From CAZNOG01 sp964574635 (GTDB lineage: Bacteria > Bacteroidota > Bacteroidia > Flavobacteriales_D > Cryomorphaceae): a DNA stretch of 64,000 bases. A model generated the notes under the pieces. That model saw only the letters and a list, made by a program, of their open reading frames with translations, did no database searches and was not told the origin of the DNA. Position numbers and translations under genes: made by a program. Shown here piece by piece: positions 1-8,700 of the stretch (positions within the stretch are counted from its first letter, which is position 1; each line of letters opens with the position of its first letter). Where the stretch lies: positions 1 through 64,000 of the forward strand of contig CAZNOG010000006.1 in assembly GCA_964574635.1 (NCBI GenBank). Direction: 5' to 3'.

Positions 1-3000
1 ATTGAATATAAAGGAAAAGAATTCCCCTTTTCTGATGCCAATGTAAACAACGCAATCCTCGCCATTCGTGACTTACCGGTTCAGGATGGCTTTATTGCTG
101 CCAATAAAGCCTTTTATGAACTCATCACACTAGGAAGAAGCTTTGAGCAATCCGTTTTAGGCGACAAAAAGAGCTTCTCATTCCATTACATAGATTGGAA
201 GCGCCCGGAAAACAATTCTTACCACGTGTCAGAAGAGTTTAGTGTGCTCAGAAGCGGAAGCAGCGAGCACTATCGCCCGGATATTGTCTTGTTCATCAAC
301 GGTATTCCGGTTGTGGTCATCGAGTGCAAAAGCCCCAAGATCAAAGATCCCATTGATAAAGCTATTGAGCAACATTTGAGAAACCAGCAGGAAGATGGTA
401 TTCGTTCCTTATACCAGTATTCCAATCTGGTGATAGGATTGGCTTGCCATGAAGCCAAGTATGCCACAACCGCCACACAAAAGGAATTCTGGAGCCTCTG
501 GAAAGAGTTGTTCAAAACGAAGACGAAAGAAGCCGAGTGGCTTAACGAACTCTCCACCCTAAAAAATCAGCCCCTACCGGCTAACGAAAGAACCACTCTT
601 TTTCAGGAACGCTACAAGAATGTCTGGACCTACTTCCAGAACCTCGAAAAGGAAGAACAGGCAGTTACCGAACAAGACAAGCTGCTCTTCAGCTTATGCC
701 GGCCCGAGAGACTTTTGGATATCTTCTTCAACTTTACACTGTATGACTATGGTGTCAAGAAAGTATCAAGGTATCAGCAATACTTTGCTGTTCACAACGC
801 TTTAAATAAGGTTGTTAAAACCGACAGTGACGGGATTAGGAAAGGTGGAGTGATCTGGCACACCCAAGGAAGCGGGAAATCTCTCACAATGGTCATGTTG
901 GCCCAATTGATCGCTACACATCCTCAAATCAAGAACCCTAAGATCATTTTGGTAACTGACCGTATTGATTTGGATGATCAGATTACAGCGACTTTTAAGA
1001 AATGCCAAATACCCGTAGAAAATGCCCAGACAGGCAAACACCTTGTAGAGCTACTTTCGGATAACGGTGACTATGTCATCACCACTTTGATAAATAAATT
1101 CGAGGCGGCTGTTAATCGAGCCAAAGGAGGTTTCGATTCACCCGACATCTTCGTTTTGGTAGATGAAGGTCATAGAAGTCAATACGGCACATTCAACATT
1201 AGGATGCAAAAGGTATTTCCGAAGGGTTGCTTTATCGCCTTTACCGGAACGCCTTTAATGAGGAAGGAGAAAAACACGGCCACTCGTTTCGGTGGTTTAA
1301 TCGATGTGTACTCCATTACCGATGCAGTTGAAGACGGGGCCGTTGTGCCATTGCTTTATGAAGGCCGACACAACCTGATTGAAGTGAATGAAAAACCACT
1401 GGACAATTACTTCGAACGGATATCGGAACCCCTCACACGGTATGGAAAAGCCGTACTTAAACGAAAATTCAGCTCTACCAATCAGCTGAACAAAGCTGAA
1501 GAAATCATTTATGCCCGGGCATGGGATATTTCAGACCATTACGAGCAAAACGTTCAGAACATCCTATTTGGTAGTTTAAAGGCCAAAGGTCAGTTGGTAG
1601 CGCCAAATAAAACCACGGCAATTCGATACCGCGAGTTTATCAAGGATATTGGAAAAGTAACATGTGAAGTCCTGATCTCCCCGCCCGACGTAAGGGAAAA
1701 CTATGAGGATGCTTTTGAAGAAAGTGACGATTTGGTTTTAAAGTTTTGGAAAGCCATGATGGATAAATATGGCGGTCATGAGAATTATGAGAAATCATTA
1801 ATTAATTCCTTCAAAAAGCAAGACCATCCTGAAATCATCATTGTAGTGGATAAACTTCTTACGGGTTTTGATGCGCCGAACAACTACGTCATATACCTCA
1901 CCCGCTCGCTAAAAGAGCACACGTTACTCCAGGCAATTGCCCGAGTAAACCGATTGGCTCCAGGCAAGGAACATGGTTTGATCATAGACTATTACGGTAA
2001 TCTGGAGAACCTGGACACTGCATTGGAAACCTACTCCGGCACAAATAATTATGACGCAGCGGATTTGGAAGGCACATTGACCAACATCAGTGAGGAAATA
2101 AAGAAGTTACCTCAAACTCATTCTGCGGTTTGGGACATTTTCAAAGAAGTAAAAAACAAATATGACGAACCTGCTTATGAAGAGTTATTACAGGATGAAG
2201 CTGTTAGGCATATCTTCTATGAAAAGGTATCGGCCTTCGCCCGTCTATTGAAGCTCGCTTTATCCAGTTTTGAGTTTATCAGTAAAACACCGGAACAGCA
2301 AATCAATAAGTACAAGCAGGATGCTAAGTTCTTCCTTGGATTGCGAATCTCTGTCAAGCGCAGATACTTTGACGATCTGGAATACAAGGAATACGAACCA
2401 CAGGTCCAAAAGCTGATCGATAAGCACATTACTACGGAAGGTGAAATTCTTCGCATCACCGAGTTGGTCAACATTTTTGATAAAGAGGAACGCGATCGTG
2501 AGGTGGAGAAAATATCCGGGAAGGCCGCCAAAGCTGATCATATTGCCAGCAGGACGATCAAAGCGATCAATGTGAAGATGAACGAAGATCCTGTGTACTA
2601 CAAGAAACTCTCAAGGCTCATTCGCGACACTATTGAGGACTATCATCTGAAACGTATTTCCGAAGCTGATTACCTCAACAAAGCAAGGGATTATGAAGAT
2701 CAGTTCCACAACGGCAGACAGGACAATGTACCTGAAAACCTCGCCGGAAATGATACGGGCATTGCAATATACAACCTGGTCAACGAGATATTCAAAGACC
2801 ATTTAAAACGCGCAGAAGACTCTAAAAACATAGCTGCGTTAATGGCTGAAGGTATCGATCAGGTAATCAGGTCTATAGTGTTCGAAAATGGTAAACCTAT
2901 CATTGACTGGGCAAACAAATCAGACATTGAAGGCAAGATAAAGATTGAGATTGATGATTTTCTGTACGTCCTGAAAGCACATCAGGACATTGAATTGCCT

Positions 3001-3063
3001 TTTGATCTGATTGATGAATTGGTAGAAGAGGGACTAAAAGTAGCCAAGTTGAAGTATAAATGA
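1..3063 (+). CDS. hsdR: Type I restriction endonuclease subunit R (HsdR), 5' partial
   Basis: Motor and nuclease subunit of a type I restriction-modification complex; it translocates DNA with ATP and cleaves it away from the recognition site. The reading frame is open from the first base of the window, so the N-terminus lies outside; the GTG at 226 is internal. Seen in order: a PD-(D/E)xK nuclease core (YRPDIVLFINGIPVVVIECK, about nt 271-330), Walker A in HTQGSGKSLTM (about nt 859-891), a DEAD-like box DEGHRSQYG (about nt 1162) and motif III FTGTPLM (about nt 1240), then the second helicase lobe with LLTGFDAP and a QAIARVNR motif VI, and a helical C-terminal region. The M and S subunits are not in the window and may lie upstream. 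The gene is visibly AT-richer than DNA after 4 kb, suggesting horizontal acquisition. Assignment is firm; only the start is missing. Confidence 0.95.
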   Translation: MEYKGKEFPFSDANVNNAILAIRDLPVQDGFIAANKAFYELITLGRSFEQSVLGDKKSFSFHYIDWKRPENNSYHVSEEFSVLRSGSSEHYRPDIVLFINGIPVVVIECKSPKIKDPIDKAIEQHLRNQQEDGIRSLYQYSNLVIGLACHEAKYATTATQKEFWSLWKELFKTKTKEAEWLNELSTLKNQPLPANERTTLFQERYKNVWTYFQNLEKEEQAVTEQDKLLFSLCRPERLLDIFFNFTLYDYGVKKVSRYQQYFAVHNALNKVVKTDSDGIRKGGVIWHTQGSGKSLTMVMLAQLIATHPQIKNPKIILVTDRIDLDDQITATFKKCQIPVENAQTGKHLVELLSDNGDYVITTLINKFEAAVNRAKGGFDSPDIFVLVDEGHRSQYGTFNIRMQKVFPKGCFIAFTGTPLMRKEKNTATRFGGLIDVYSITDAVEDGAVVPLLYEGRHNLIEVNEKPLDNYFERISEPLTRYGKAVLKRKFSSTNQLNKAEEIIYARAWDISDHYEQNVQNILFGSLKAKGQLVAPNKTTAIRYREFIKDIGKVTCEVLISPPDVRENYEDAFEESDDLVLKFWKAMMDKYGGHENYEKSLINSFKKQDHPEIIIVVDKLLTGFDAPNNYVIYLTRSLKEHTLLQAIARVNRLAPGKEHGLIIDYYGNLENLDTALETYSGTNNYDAADLEGTLTNISEEIKKLPQTHSAVWDIFKEVKNKYDEPAYEELLQDEAVRHIFYEKVSAFARLLKLALSSFEFISKTPEQQINKYKQDAKFFLGLRISVKRRYFDDLEYKEYEPQVQKLIDKHITTEGEILRITELVNIFDKEERDREVEKISGKAAKADHIASRTIKAINVKMNEDPVYYKKLSRLIRDTIEDYHLKRISEADYLNKARDYEDQFHNGRQDNVPENLAGNDTGIAIYNLVNEIFKDHLKRAEDSKNIAALMAEGIDQVIRSIVFENGKPIIDWANKSDIEGKIKIEIDDFLYVLKAHQDIELPFDLIDELVEEGLKVAKLKYK

Positions 3064-3121
3064 TAACTGATAAATGATAATTGACAATGAACCACCATGT
3101 AGTCAAAGCAAAGAGTTTCTC

Positions 3122-3136
3122 GCAATTATTAATTGC
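3122..3136. repeat. Perfect inverted repeat between hsdR and the YgjP-like gene
   Basis: GCAATTA-T-TAATTGC, 7-bp arms with a single central base. It lies in an AT-rich spacer that also holds repeated TGATAA/TTGACAATG-like words; TGACAATG near 3083-3090 recurs inverted as CATTGTCA near 3187-3194. This may be a weak hairpin or remnant of a dispersed element. Function unknown. Confidence 0.5.
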
Positions 3137-3159
3137 CATCACCATATCTTAGGAGTAAA

Positions 3160-3885
3160 ATGGGAGATAATAATTTTTCATCATCCATTGTCACTTGTCA
3201 TTTGAAGTTCGGCTCCAAAGAGATCGAGTATGAACTCTCTTATCAAGATCGCAAAACCTTAGGTATTCGGGTGTACCCCGATTGTAGGGTTAAGGTGCTC
3301 GCCCCTCTTGATACCACAGAGAAAAAACTAAACGCCAAACTACGTGAGAAAGCACCTTGGATTATCAAGCAGCAACTCGAGTTTCTCTCCTACCATCCAT
3401 TGACACCTGCACGGAAATACATCAACGGTGAAACCCATCTATACCTAGGAAGACAGTATAAACTGAGAATCGAAAAGGCGGCGGCCAATGAAGTAAAATT
3501 ATTCAGAGGAAGGCTATTAGTGCTGAAAAAAGATAACGCAACAGCGAAAAATCTTCTGTCAGAATGGTACAGAGATAAGGCTACTTTACATTTTGAGGAA
3601 ACCCTAAAAAAGATTCTTCCTCTATTTGCCCGGTACAACATCAATCAGCCCGAACTTCAAATCAGACAAATGCCCACGCGGTGGGGCAGTTGTACGACAA
3701 CCGGAAAGGTGATTTTAAATCCCGAATTGATAAAAGCGCCCAAGGGATGTATTGAATATGTCATCATACACGAGCTGTGTCACTTAATTCATCGCAACCA
3801 TACGCGCGCGTTCTTTGTCTTGCAGGAAACAATTATGCCGGATTGGAAGAAGTGGAAAGAACGATTGGAAAACTTATTGGCATAA
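3160..3885 (+). CDS. YgjP-like zinc metallopeptidase (DUF45/M48-related)
   Basis: About 241 aa with the YgjP/DUF45 layout: an N-terminal beta-rich part (RKTLGIRVYPDCRVKVLAP) and a C-terminal metalloprotease-like motif HELCHLIHRNHTRAFF, which gives HExxH plus a downstream histidine. It also has the family signature QMPTRWGSC. The predicted role is zinc-dependent peptidase; the substrate is unknown. The ATG at 3160 is preferred over the TTG at 3133 because AGGAG (3151-3155) sits just upstream. It follows hsdR by about 100 bp on the same strand and shares its low GC. Genes of this family are often found next to type I restriction subunits, but its role there is not established. There is no sign of truncation. 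Confidence 0.85.
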   Translation: MGDNNFSSSIVTCHLKFGSKEIEYELSYQDRKTLGIRVYPDCRVKVLAPLDTTEKKLNAKLREKAPWIIKQQLEFLSYHPLTPARKYINGETHLYLGRQYKLRIEKAAANEVKLFRGRLLVLKKDNATAKNLLSEWYRDKATLHFEETLKKILPLFARYNINQPELQIRQMPTRWGSCTTTGKVILNPELIKAPKGCIEYVIIHELCHLIHRNHTRAFFVLQETIMPDWKKWKERLENLLA

Positions 3886-3941
3886 GAGAACAGACTAGAA
3901 CTCGATGATAAAGTACATTATCCCACGAATTTCCCAAATCC

Positions 3942-3971
3942 TTTGACCATTTGGGGATAATTGTATATTTG
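3942..3971 (+). promoter_or_regulatory. Bacteroidota-type promoter for the DUF3276 gene
   Basis: -33 TTTG at 3942-3945 and -7 TATATTTG (TAnnTTTG) at 3964-3971, with 18 bp between them. The start codon is 43 nt downstream. This is the best two-part match in the window. Confidence 0.7.
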
Positions 3972-4014
3972 CTTTCGACTTAACCTTATTCCCAGCATTC
4001 GAAAACTTTTTGAT

Positions 4015-4407
4015 ATGGCGAGAGATCGCGGTAATTCGCAGAGAGATGACATCCATTCCACGGTGATCAGAGCAGGAAAAAGAACGTACTTTTTCGACGT
4101 GAAATCGACCAGGGGCAACGACCTCTACCTTACGATCACCGAGAGTAAAAGGAAATTTCAGGATGACGGTGGCCAGAGCTATGAGAAACACAAAATCTTT
4201 CTCTATAAAGAAGATTTCGAGAAATTCTCCGCCGGGCTGTACGATACCATCGAGAAAATCAAAGACATTCGATCGGGACAAAACGAATTCATCGATCCCA
4301 ACGATGAAGACAACCAAGGCAACTCCTACCAACCTCACAACGACGGCAACGACGACGACCTCGGCGAATACACCGACGTGAGGTTCGAAGACCTGGACCG
4401 GGACTGA
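4015..4407 (+). CDS. PUR-alpha-like DUF3276 family protein
   Basis: 130-aa protein starting MARDRGNSQRDD. It carries the PUR-repeat-like core typical of Bacteroidota DUF3276 proteins (GKRTYFFDVKSTRGNDLYLTI, then a K/E-rich amphipathic segment HKIFLYKEDFEKFSAGL) and an acidic, Asn/Asp-rich tail. Family members are presumed single-stranded nucleic-acid-binding proteins related to PurA; the cellular role is not well defined. The ATG at 4015 is chosen because a canonical promoter lies just upstream; the longer frame would start inside that promoter. It is monocistronic and marks the change from the AT-rich restriction region to GC-rich core genome. Confidence 0.88.
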   Translation: MARDRGNSQRDDIHSTVIRAGKRTYFFDVKSTRGNDLYLTITESKRKFQDDGGQSYEKHKIFLYKEDFEKFSAGLYDTIEKIKDIRSGQNEFIDPNDEDNQGNSYQPHNDGNDDDLGEYTDVRFEDLDRD

Positions 4408-4839
4408 CCACCCTCGCCCTACCCCACTCATTTCCACACGCATAACCGACTCACAAAGTCCTCGGTGGTGGTGCGGAATGTCACGACCCGAAGCACTTCG
4501 AATCGCCCCGCGCCGATACGCGCCGGAAGTGAATTCCTACCGTTGCGCTTGCGAAACCGGCGGAGTACACCCGCTGTCCGTGAGTGGGGCGAAAAACCGA
4601 AATCCGTGGCGAACGACACCCTCCACCGCGTTTATCCATTCACCCCCTTTCCCGTCGGCACCGCGCTCCCGGGGATTTTCACCCCCGACATCCATGATGG
4701 ATTTCAGATGGATCATCCGCATTGTTTGCCCACCCACAAAAACAAAAACCCACCCCTGCGCTTTAGGATACTCCGACCCCATCGCCCGGAAATTTCGGGA
4801 AATGCGGTCGTTTGAAATGCCCAAATAAAATCCGCCGAT
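4408..4839. other. Intergenic stretch without a supported gene
   Basis: 432 bp between DUF3276 and pgi. Several frames are open, as expected at this GC content, but none gives a recognisable protein and two of them run straight through the dispersed motif at 4731-4760. I see no TAnnTTTG element close to pgi. Confidence 0.5.
4731..4760 (+). repeat. Dispersed intergenic motif, copy 1
   Basis: CACCCACAAAAAC, then AAAAACCCACCCCTGCG. Shares the CACCCACAAAAA core and the CCCTGCG tail with copies 2 and 5. The next gene, pgi, starts 80 bp downstream. Confidence 0.7.
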
Positions 4840-6486
4840 ATGTTTCCGAAGACCGATCCGACAAAAACTCAAGCCTGGAAAGCCCTTCAAACGCATCGCG
4901 ATGAGTTGGAAGGCGTGCATATGCGCGACCTGTTCGCCAAAAATCCGAAGAGATTCGATGAGTTTTCGGTGCTGTTTGAGGACTTGCTTTTCGATTATTC
5001 CAAAAACCTCCTCACCGGAAAGACCATGGAATTGCTGCTCGCCCTCGCCGGGGAATGCCGCCTGAAGGAAGCGACGGAGGCGATGTTCAACGGCGAAGCC
5101 ATCAACGAGACGGAAAACCGCGCGGTGCAGCATACGGCCCTCCGCGATACTTCGGGCCAGCCGGTACGGGTAAACGGCGAGGACATCGCCCCGGGAATCC
5201 GCGAAGCCCGGGAAAAAATGAGGAACTTCTGCCGCGAAGTGCACGATGGCACGTGGAAAGGCTACACCGGAAAAACCATCGAACACGTGGTGAACATCGG
5301 CATCGGCGGCAGCGATTTGGGCCCGGCTATGGTCACCGAAGCGCTGAAACCGTATTGGCGGGAAAATATCCGCGTGCATTTCGTGTCGAACATCGACGGC
5401 ACGCACATCGCCGATACGCTGAAAGAACTCGACCCCGAGAAAACCCTGTTCCTGATCGCGTCGAAAACCTTCACCACGCAGGAAACCATGACCAACGCTC
5501 ACACTGCGAAAAACTGGTTGCTCGCGGCTGGCGGTGATCGAGAATCCCTGTCCCGGCATTTCGTCGCCATCTCCACAAACGAAAAGGGAGTCGCGGATTT
5601 CGGCATTTCCCCCGAGAACATGTTTCCCTTCGGTGAGTGGGTAGGCGGGCGGTACAGCCTGTGGAGCACCATCGGCCTATCCATCGCCCTGGCCGTGGGG
5701 TACGATCGGTTCGAAGAACTATTGAGAGGAGCCCACGCCGCGGATCTCCACTTCCGAAACGAAGAAATGCACCGGAATATCCCGGTCATCATGGCCCTCC
5801 TCGGCATCTGGTACGTCAATTTCCACGGCGCCAAATCCATGGCCGTGCTGCCCTACGACCAGTCCCTGCGCCGATTTCCCGCGTATTTGCAACAGGCCGA
5901 CATGGAGAGCAATGGCAAAAGCGTAAACCGCAACGGCGAGCACGTGGACTACCCCACCGGGCCGGTGATCTGGGGCGAACCCGGCACAAACGGACAGCAC
6001 GCGTTCTTCCAACTCCTTCACCAAGGCACGCAGATCATACCCTGCGACTTCATCGCGACGGCCCGCAGCCACAACCCCATCGGCGACCACCACGCCCTGT
6101 TGGTGTCGAACTTCCTCGCACAAACCGAGGCCCTTATGAAGGGAAAGACCGCCGAGGAAGTGCGGGTGGAAATGAGCCGCTCCACCGCCGGGGTGAACGA
6201 AAGCGCAGTGCCTTTTAAGGTTTTTGTGGGTAACCGACCATCCACCTCCATTTTACTCCGAAAACTCACGCCTTACTGCCTGGGGAAAATGATCGCCCTC
6301 TACGAACACAAAATCTTCGTGCAAGGGGTAATATGGAACGTCTACAGTTTCGATCAGTGGGGCGTGGAACTCGGCAAGCAACTCGCCTCGAAGATCCAAC
6401 CCGAATTGGAATCCACCCGAACGGCCACCACTCACGACGCTTCCACCAATGGCCTGATCGAGAGGTACAAGATGTGGAAACGCTAA
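4840..6486 (+). CDS. pgi: Glucose-6-phosphate isomerase
   Basis: 548 aa, the usual length of bacterial Pgi. It interconverts glucose 6-phosphate and fructose 6-phosphate in the cytoplasm. Family signatures are present: NIGIGGSDLGPAMV (sugar-phosphate binding), SKTFTTQETMTNA, the active-site segment QADMESNGKSV, GEPGTNGQHAFFQLLHQG with the catalytic His region, and the C-terminal SFDQWGVELGKQLA signature followed by the catalytic Lys region. It stands alone: 432 bp of non-coding DNA lie upstream and the next gene is convergent with only 16 bp between stops. Assignment is secure. Confidence 0.97.
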   Translation: MFPKTDPTKTQAWKALQTHRDELEGVHMRDLFAKNPKRFDEFSVLFEDLLFDYSKNLLTGKTMELLLALAGECRLKEATEAMFNGEAINETENRAVQHTALRDTSGQPVRVNGEDIAPGIREAREKMRNFCREVHDGTWKGYTGKTIEHVVNIGIGGSDLGPAMVTEALKPYWRENIRVHFVSNIDGTHIADTLKELDPEKTLFLIASKTFTTQETMTNAHTAKNWLLAAGGDRESLSRHFVAISTNEKGVADFGISPENMFPFGEWVGGRYSLWSTIGLSIALAVGYDRFEELLRGAHAADLHFRNEEMHRNIPVIMALLGIWYVNFHGAKSMAVLPYDQSLRRFPAYLQQADMESNGKSVNRNGEHVDYPTGPVIWGEPGTNGQHAFFQLLHQGTQIIPCDFIATARSHNPIGDHHALLVSNFLAQTEALMKGKTAEEVRVEMSRSTAGVNESAVPFKVFVGNRPSTSILLRKLTPYCLGKMIALYEHKIFVQGVIWNVYSFDQWGVELGKQLASKIQPELESTRTATTHDASTNGLIERYKMWKR

Positions 6487-6502
6487 CCTCTCCGATCCAA
6501 AC

Positions 6503-7024
6503 TCAAAAGTCCAGCAGCCTGGTCACTTGGTAATCGATCAGGTGGAGGTACTCTTCAGAGATCAACTCCCCGTCGTTGTCGAGGTGGCGGTGTATGGAAG
6601 AAAGAAAAGTTTTTACGCTCAGCACCTCCACTTCGAGGTAATGCAGTATGGCCGTGAGGTGGTCGAGTCCTCGTTGGTTGCCCGAGCGTCCGGTGGCCAC
6701 CCCGGCCAGCGCCGCCTTTTTGCCCTTCCACTCGCCGGGCGGCACGGTGTCGAGAAAAACCTTCAATATTCCCGGAAAGCTGCCGTTGTATTCGGGAACC
6801 ACGAATACAAAGCGCTCGGCGCAGCGGATGAAATCGTTCAAAACTTGTTCAAAACTCTCAGGCCACGTTCCGAAGTTGCGGGCGTCCCCGAATCCGGCCG
6901 GCAAATCGGCCATGGAATACGTTTGACATGTTTCGCCCTGTCTTTCAAAGACTTTGGTGTACTCGGCGGCGATCAGCCCCGAATTGCTGTCCTTTCGGTT
7001 CGTGCCTATGACGATGGTGGTCAT
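6503..7024 (-). CDS. NADPH-dependent FMN reductase family protein
   Basis: 173-aa flavodoxin-fold protein. The N-terminal IVIGTNRKDSNS phosphate-binding loop and the PEYNGSFPGILKVFLD motif are typical of the FMN reductase/chromate reductase family, which reduces flavins, quinones or other acceptors with NAD(P)H. The ATG at 7024 starts MTTIVIGTNRK, as in homologues; the longer frame upstream adds a Cys/Pro-rich segment that overlaps the divergent promoter area. The physiological electron acceptor cannot be told from sequence. Divergent from the UPF0173 gene. Confidence 0.85.
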   Translation of the reverse strand: MTTIVIGTNRKDSNSGLIAAEYTKVFERQGETCQTYSMADLPAGFGDARNFGTWPESFEQVLNDFIRCAERFVFVVPEYNGSFPGILKVFLDTVPPGEWKGKKAALAGVATGRSGNQRGLDHLTAILHYLEVEVLSVKTFLSSIHRHLDNDGELISEEYLHLIDYQVTRLLDF

Positions 7025-7096
7025 TCGCGGTTGGATTAAACAAATTCTTGTGCAAAATAAGGGACTTTGCGGCAAAGGCGGCTCGGGAAAAAAGGG

Positions 7097-7104
7097 TACT
7101 TTTA
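7097..7104 (+). promoter_or_regulatory. Possible -7 element for the UPF0173 gene
   Basis: TACTTTTA, one mismatch to TAnnTTTG, 28 nt before the ATG at 7133. Confidence 0.35.
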
Positions 7105-7132
7105 TGCCGCATCGAAAATTGAAGAGACAGAC

Positions 7133-7813
7133 ATGAAGATAACCTACTACGGGCATTCTTGTTTTGGGCTGGAAACCGAGGGAACGCACTTGCTTTTCGA
7201 TCCGTTCATCACGCCCAATTCCCTGGCTTCATCCGTGGATGTGTCGGGGATCAAAGCCGATTATATTCTCATCAGTCACGGCCACGAAGACCACGTGGCC
7301 GATGCGGTGGATATCGCCAAGCGTACGGGTGCGATGGTCATCGCCGCCTATGAAATCGCCGGCTGGTTCGCCGAAAAAGGAGTGGAAAAAACCCACGGCA
7401 TGAACTTGGGCGGCGGCATGGACTTCCCCTTCGGGCGCGTGAAGTTCGTCAAAGCCGTACACAGCTCGGTACTCCCCGACGGTACGTACGGAGGCAATCC
7501 GGGCGGTTTCGTACTTTCCCTCCCGGGAAAAACCGTGTACTACGCCGGCGATACCGCACTGACGCTGGACATGAAACTTTTGGCCGAGTCTTTCGACATC
7601 GACTTGGCCTTCCTCCCCATAGGCGACAACTTCACCATGGGGGTGGACGACGCCATAAAGGCCGCGAAATTCGTAGAGTGCAACAAAGTGATCGGCATGC
7701 ATTACGATACGTTTCCCCCCATCCGTATCGACAAGGCCGCTGCCGTGAAAAAGTTTTCCGACGCCGACGTGGAACTCACGTTGATGGACGTCGGGCAAAC
7801 CAATGACGTGTAA
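7133..7813 (+). CDS. UPF0173 metal-dependent hydrolase (metallo-beta-lactamase fold)
   Basis: 226 aa. Starts MKITYYGHSCF and contains the metal-binding motif SHGHEDHVADA (HxHxDH), the later YYAGDTALTLDM and the GMHYDTFPPI segment, all diagnostic of the UPF0173 (YtkL-like) branch of the metallo-beta-lactamase superfamily. A cytoplasmic hydrolase with two metal ions is expected; the substrate is unknown. The ATG at 7133 matches the family N-terminus. The parA start follows 6 bp after the stop, so it may be transcribed with the segregation genes. Confidence 0.9.
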   Translation: MKITYYGHSCFGLETEGTHLLFDPFITPNSLASSVDVSGIKADYILISHGHEDHVADAVDIAKRTGAMVIAAYEIAGWFAEKGVEKTHGMNLGGGMDFPFGRVKFVKAVHSSVLPDGTYGGNPGGFVLSLPGKTVYYAGDTALTLDMKLLAESFDIDLAFLPIGDNFTMGVDDAIKAAKFVECNKVIGMHYDTFPPIRIDKAAAVKKFSDADVELTLMDVGQTNDV

Positions 7814-7819
7814 AGAACC

Positions 7820-8629
7820 ATGGGAAAAATCATAGCCATCGCCAACCAGAAAGGCGGAGTGGGAAAAACCACCACCGCCATCAATCTCGCCGCTTGTTTG
7901 GGTGTGCTCGAGCACAAAACCCTGCTGATCGACGCCGATCCCCAAGCCAATGCCACGGGCGGAGTGGGCGTTGACCAAAAAACCGTAAAGACCGGCATCT
8001 ACGAATGCCTGATCAACGAAACCGACGCGCGTGACGTGGTGATCCGCACCGACAACCCCAACCTCGACCTCATCCCGGCGCACATCGACCTCGTGGGTGC
8101 GGAAATCGAGATGATCAGCCTGCCCAACCGGGAACACATGATGCGCCACGCCATCAAGGACCTGAAAGAGGAGTACGACTTCATCATTATCGACTGCTCC
8201 CCCTCCCTGGGCCTGATCACCGTCAATGCGCTCACCGCCGCCGACTCGGTCATCATTCCGGTGCAGTGCGAGTACTTCGCGTTGGAAGGTTTGGGCAAGC
8301 TGCTCAACACCATCAAAATCGTACAGTCCAGGCTCAACACCAACCTGGCGATCGAAGGCATTCTTCTCACCATGTACGACTCGCGTTTGAGGCTGGCCAA
8401 CCAAGTGGTCGACGAAGTGAAAACCCACTTTCAGGAGTTGGTCTTCAATACCGTGATTCACCGCAACACGCGCTTGGGCGAAGCGCCCAGCCACGGCGAG
8501 ACCATCATCATGCACGACGCATCCTCGAAAGGGGCCATCAATTACCTCAACCTCGCACGCGAGATCCTTCAGAAAAACAACATGACCCGCATCAAGAAGG
8601 AAGATAAAGTGATTGAGGTGGACAAATAA
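7820..8629 (+). CDS. parA: Chromosome-partitioning ATPase ParA/Soj
   Basis: 269 aa. A deviant Walker A motif, IANQKGGVGKTTTAINLA (about residues 7-24), is followed by the switch motif LLIDADPQANAT and Walker B IIIDCSPSLGLI. This is a chromosomal Soj-type ATPase lacking the N-terminal DNA-binding domain of plasmid ParA. It binds DNA non-specifically in the ATP state and moves ParB-parS complexes to segregate the origin region. parB follows after 71 bp. No parS-like perfect palindrome (GTTTCACGTGAAAC) was found in the window. Confidence 0.96.
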   Translation: MGKIIAIANQKGGVGKTTTAINLAACLGVLEHKTLLIDADPQANATGGVGVDQKTVKTGIYECLINETDARDVVIRTDNPNLDLIPAHIDLVGAEIEMISLPNREHMMRHAIKDLKEEYDFIIIDCSPSLGLITVNALTAADSVIIPVQCEYFALEGLGKLLNTIKIVQSRLNTNLAIEGILLTMYDSRLRLANQVVDEVKTHFQELVFNTVIHRNTRLGEAPSHGETIIMHDASSKGAINYLNLAREILQKNNMTRIKKEDKVIEVDK

Positions 8630-8700
8630 CACCCCGGTGCAACCGAGGGTCAACGGCGAGTTCTCCTCGCCGGGCAATCTTCTAAAAACGAACACACGGC

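Noticed and set aside
4478..4828. 116-codon open frame upstream of pgi
   Set aside because: Pro/Arg-rich, no homologue-like motif, and it runs through the dispersed motif.
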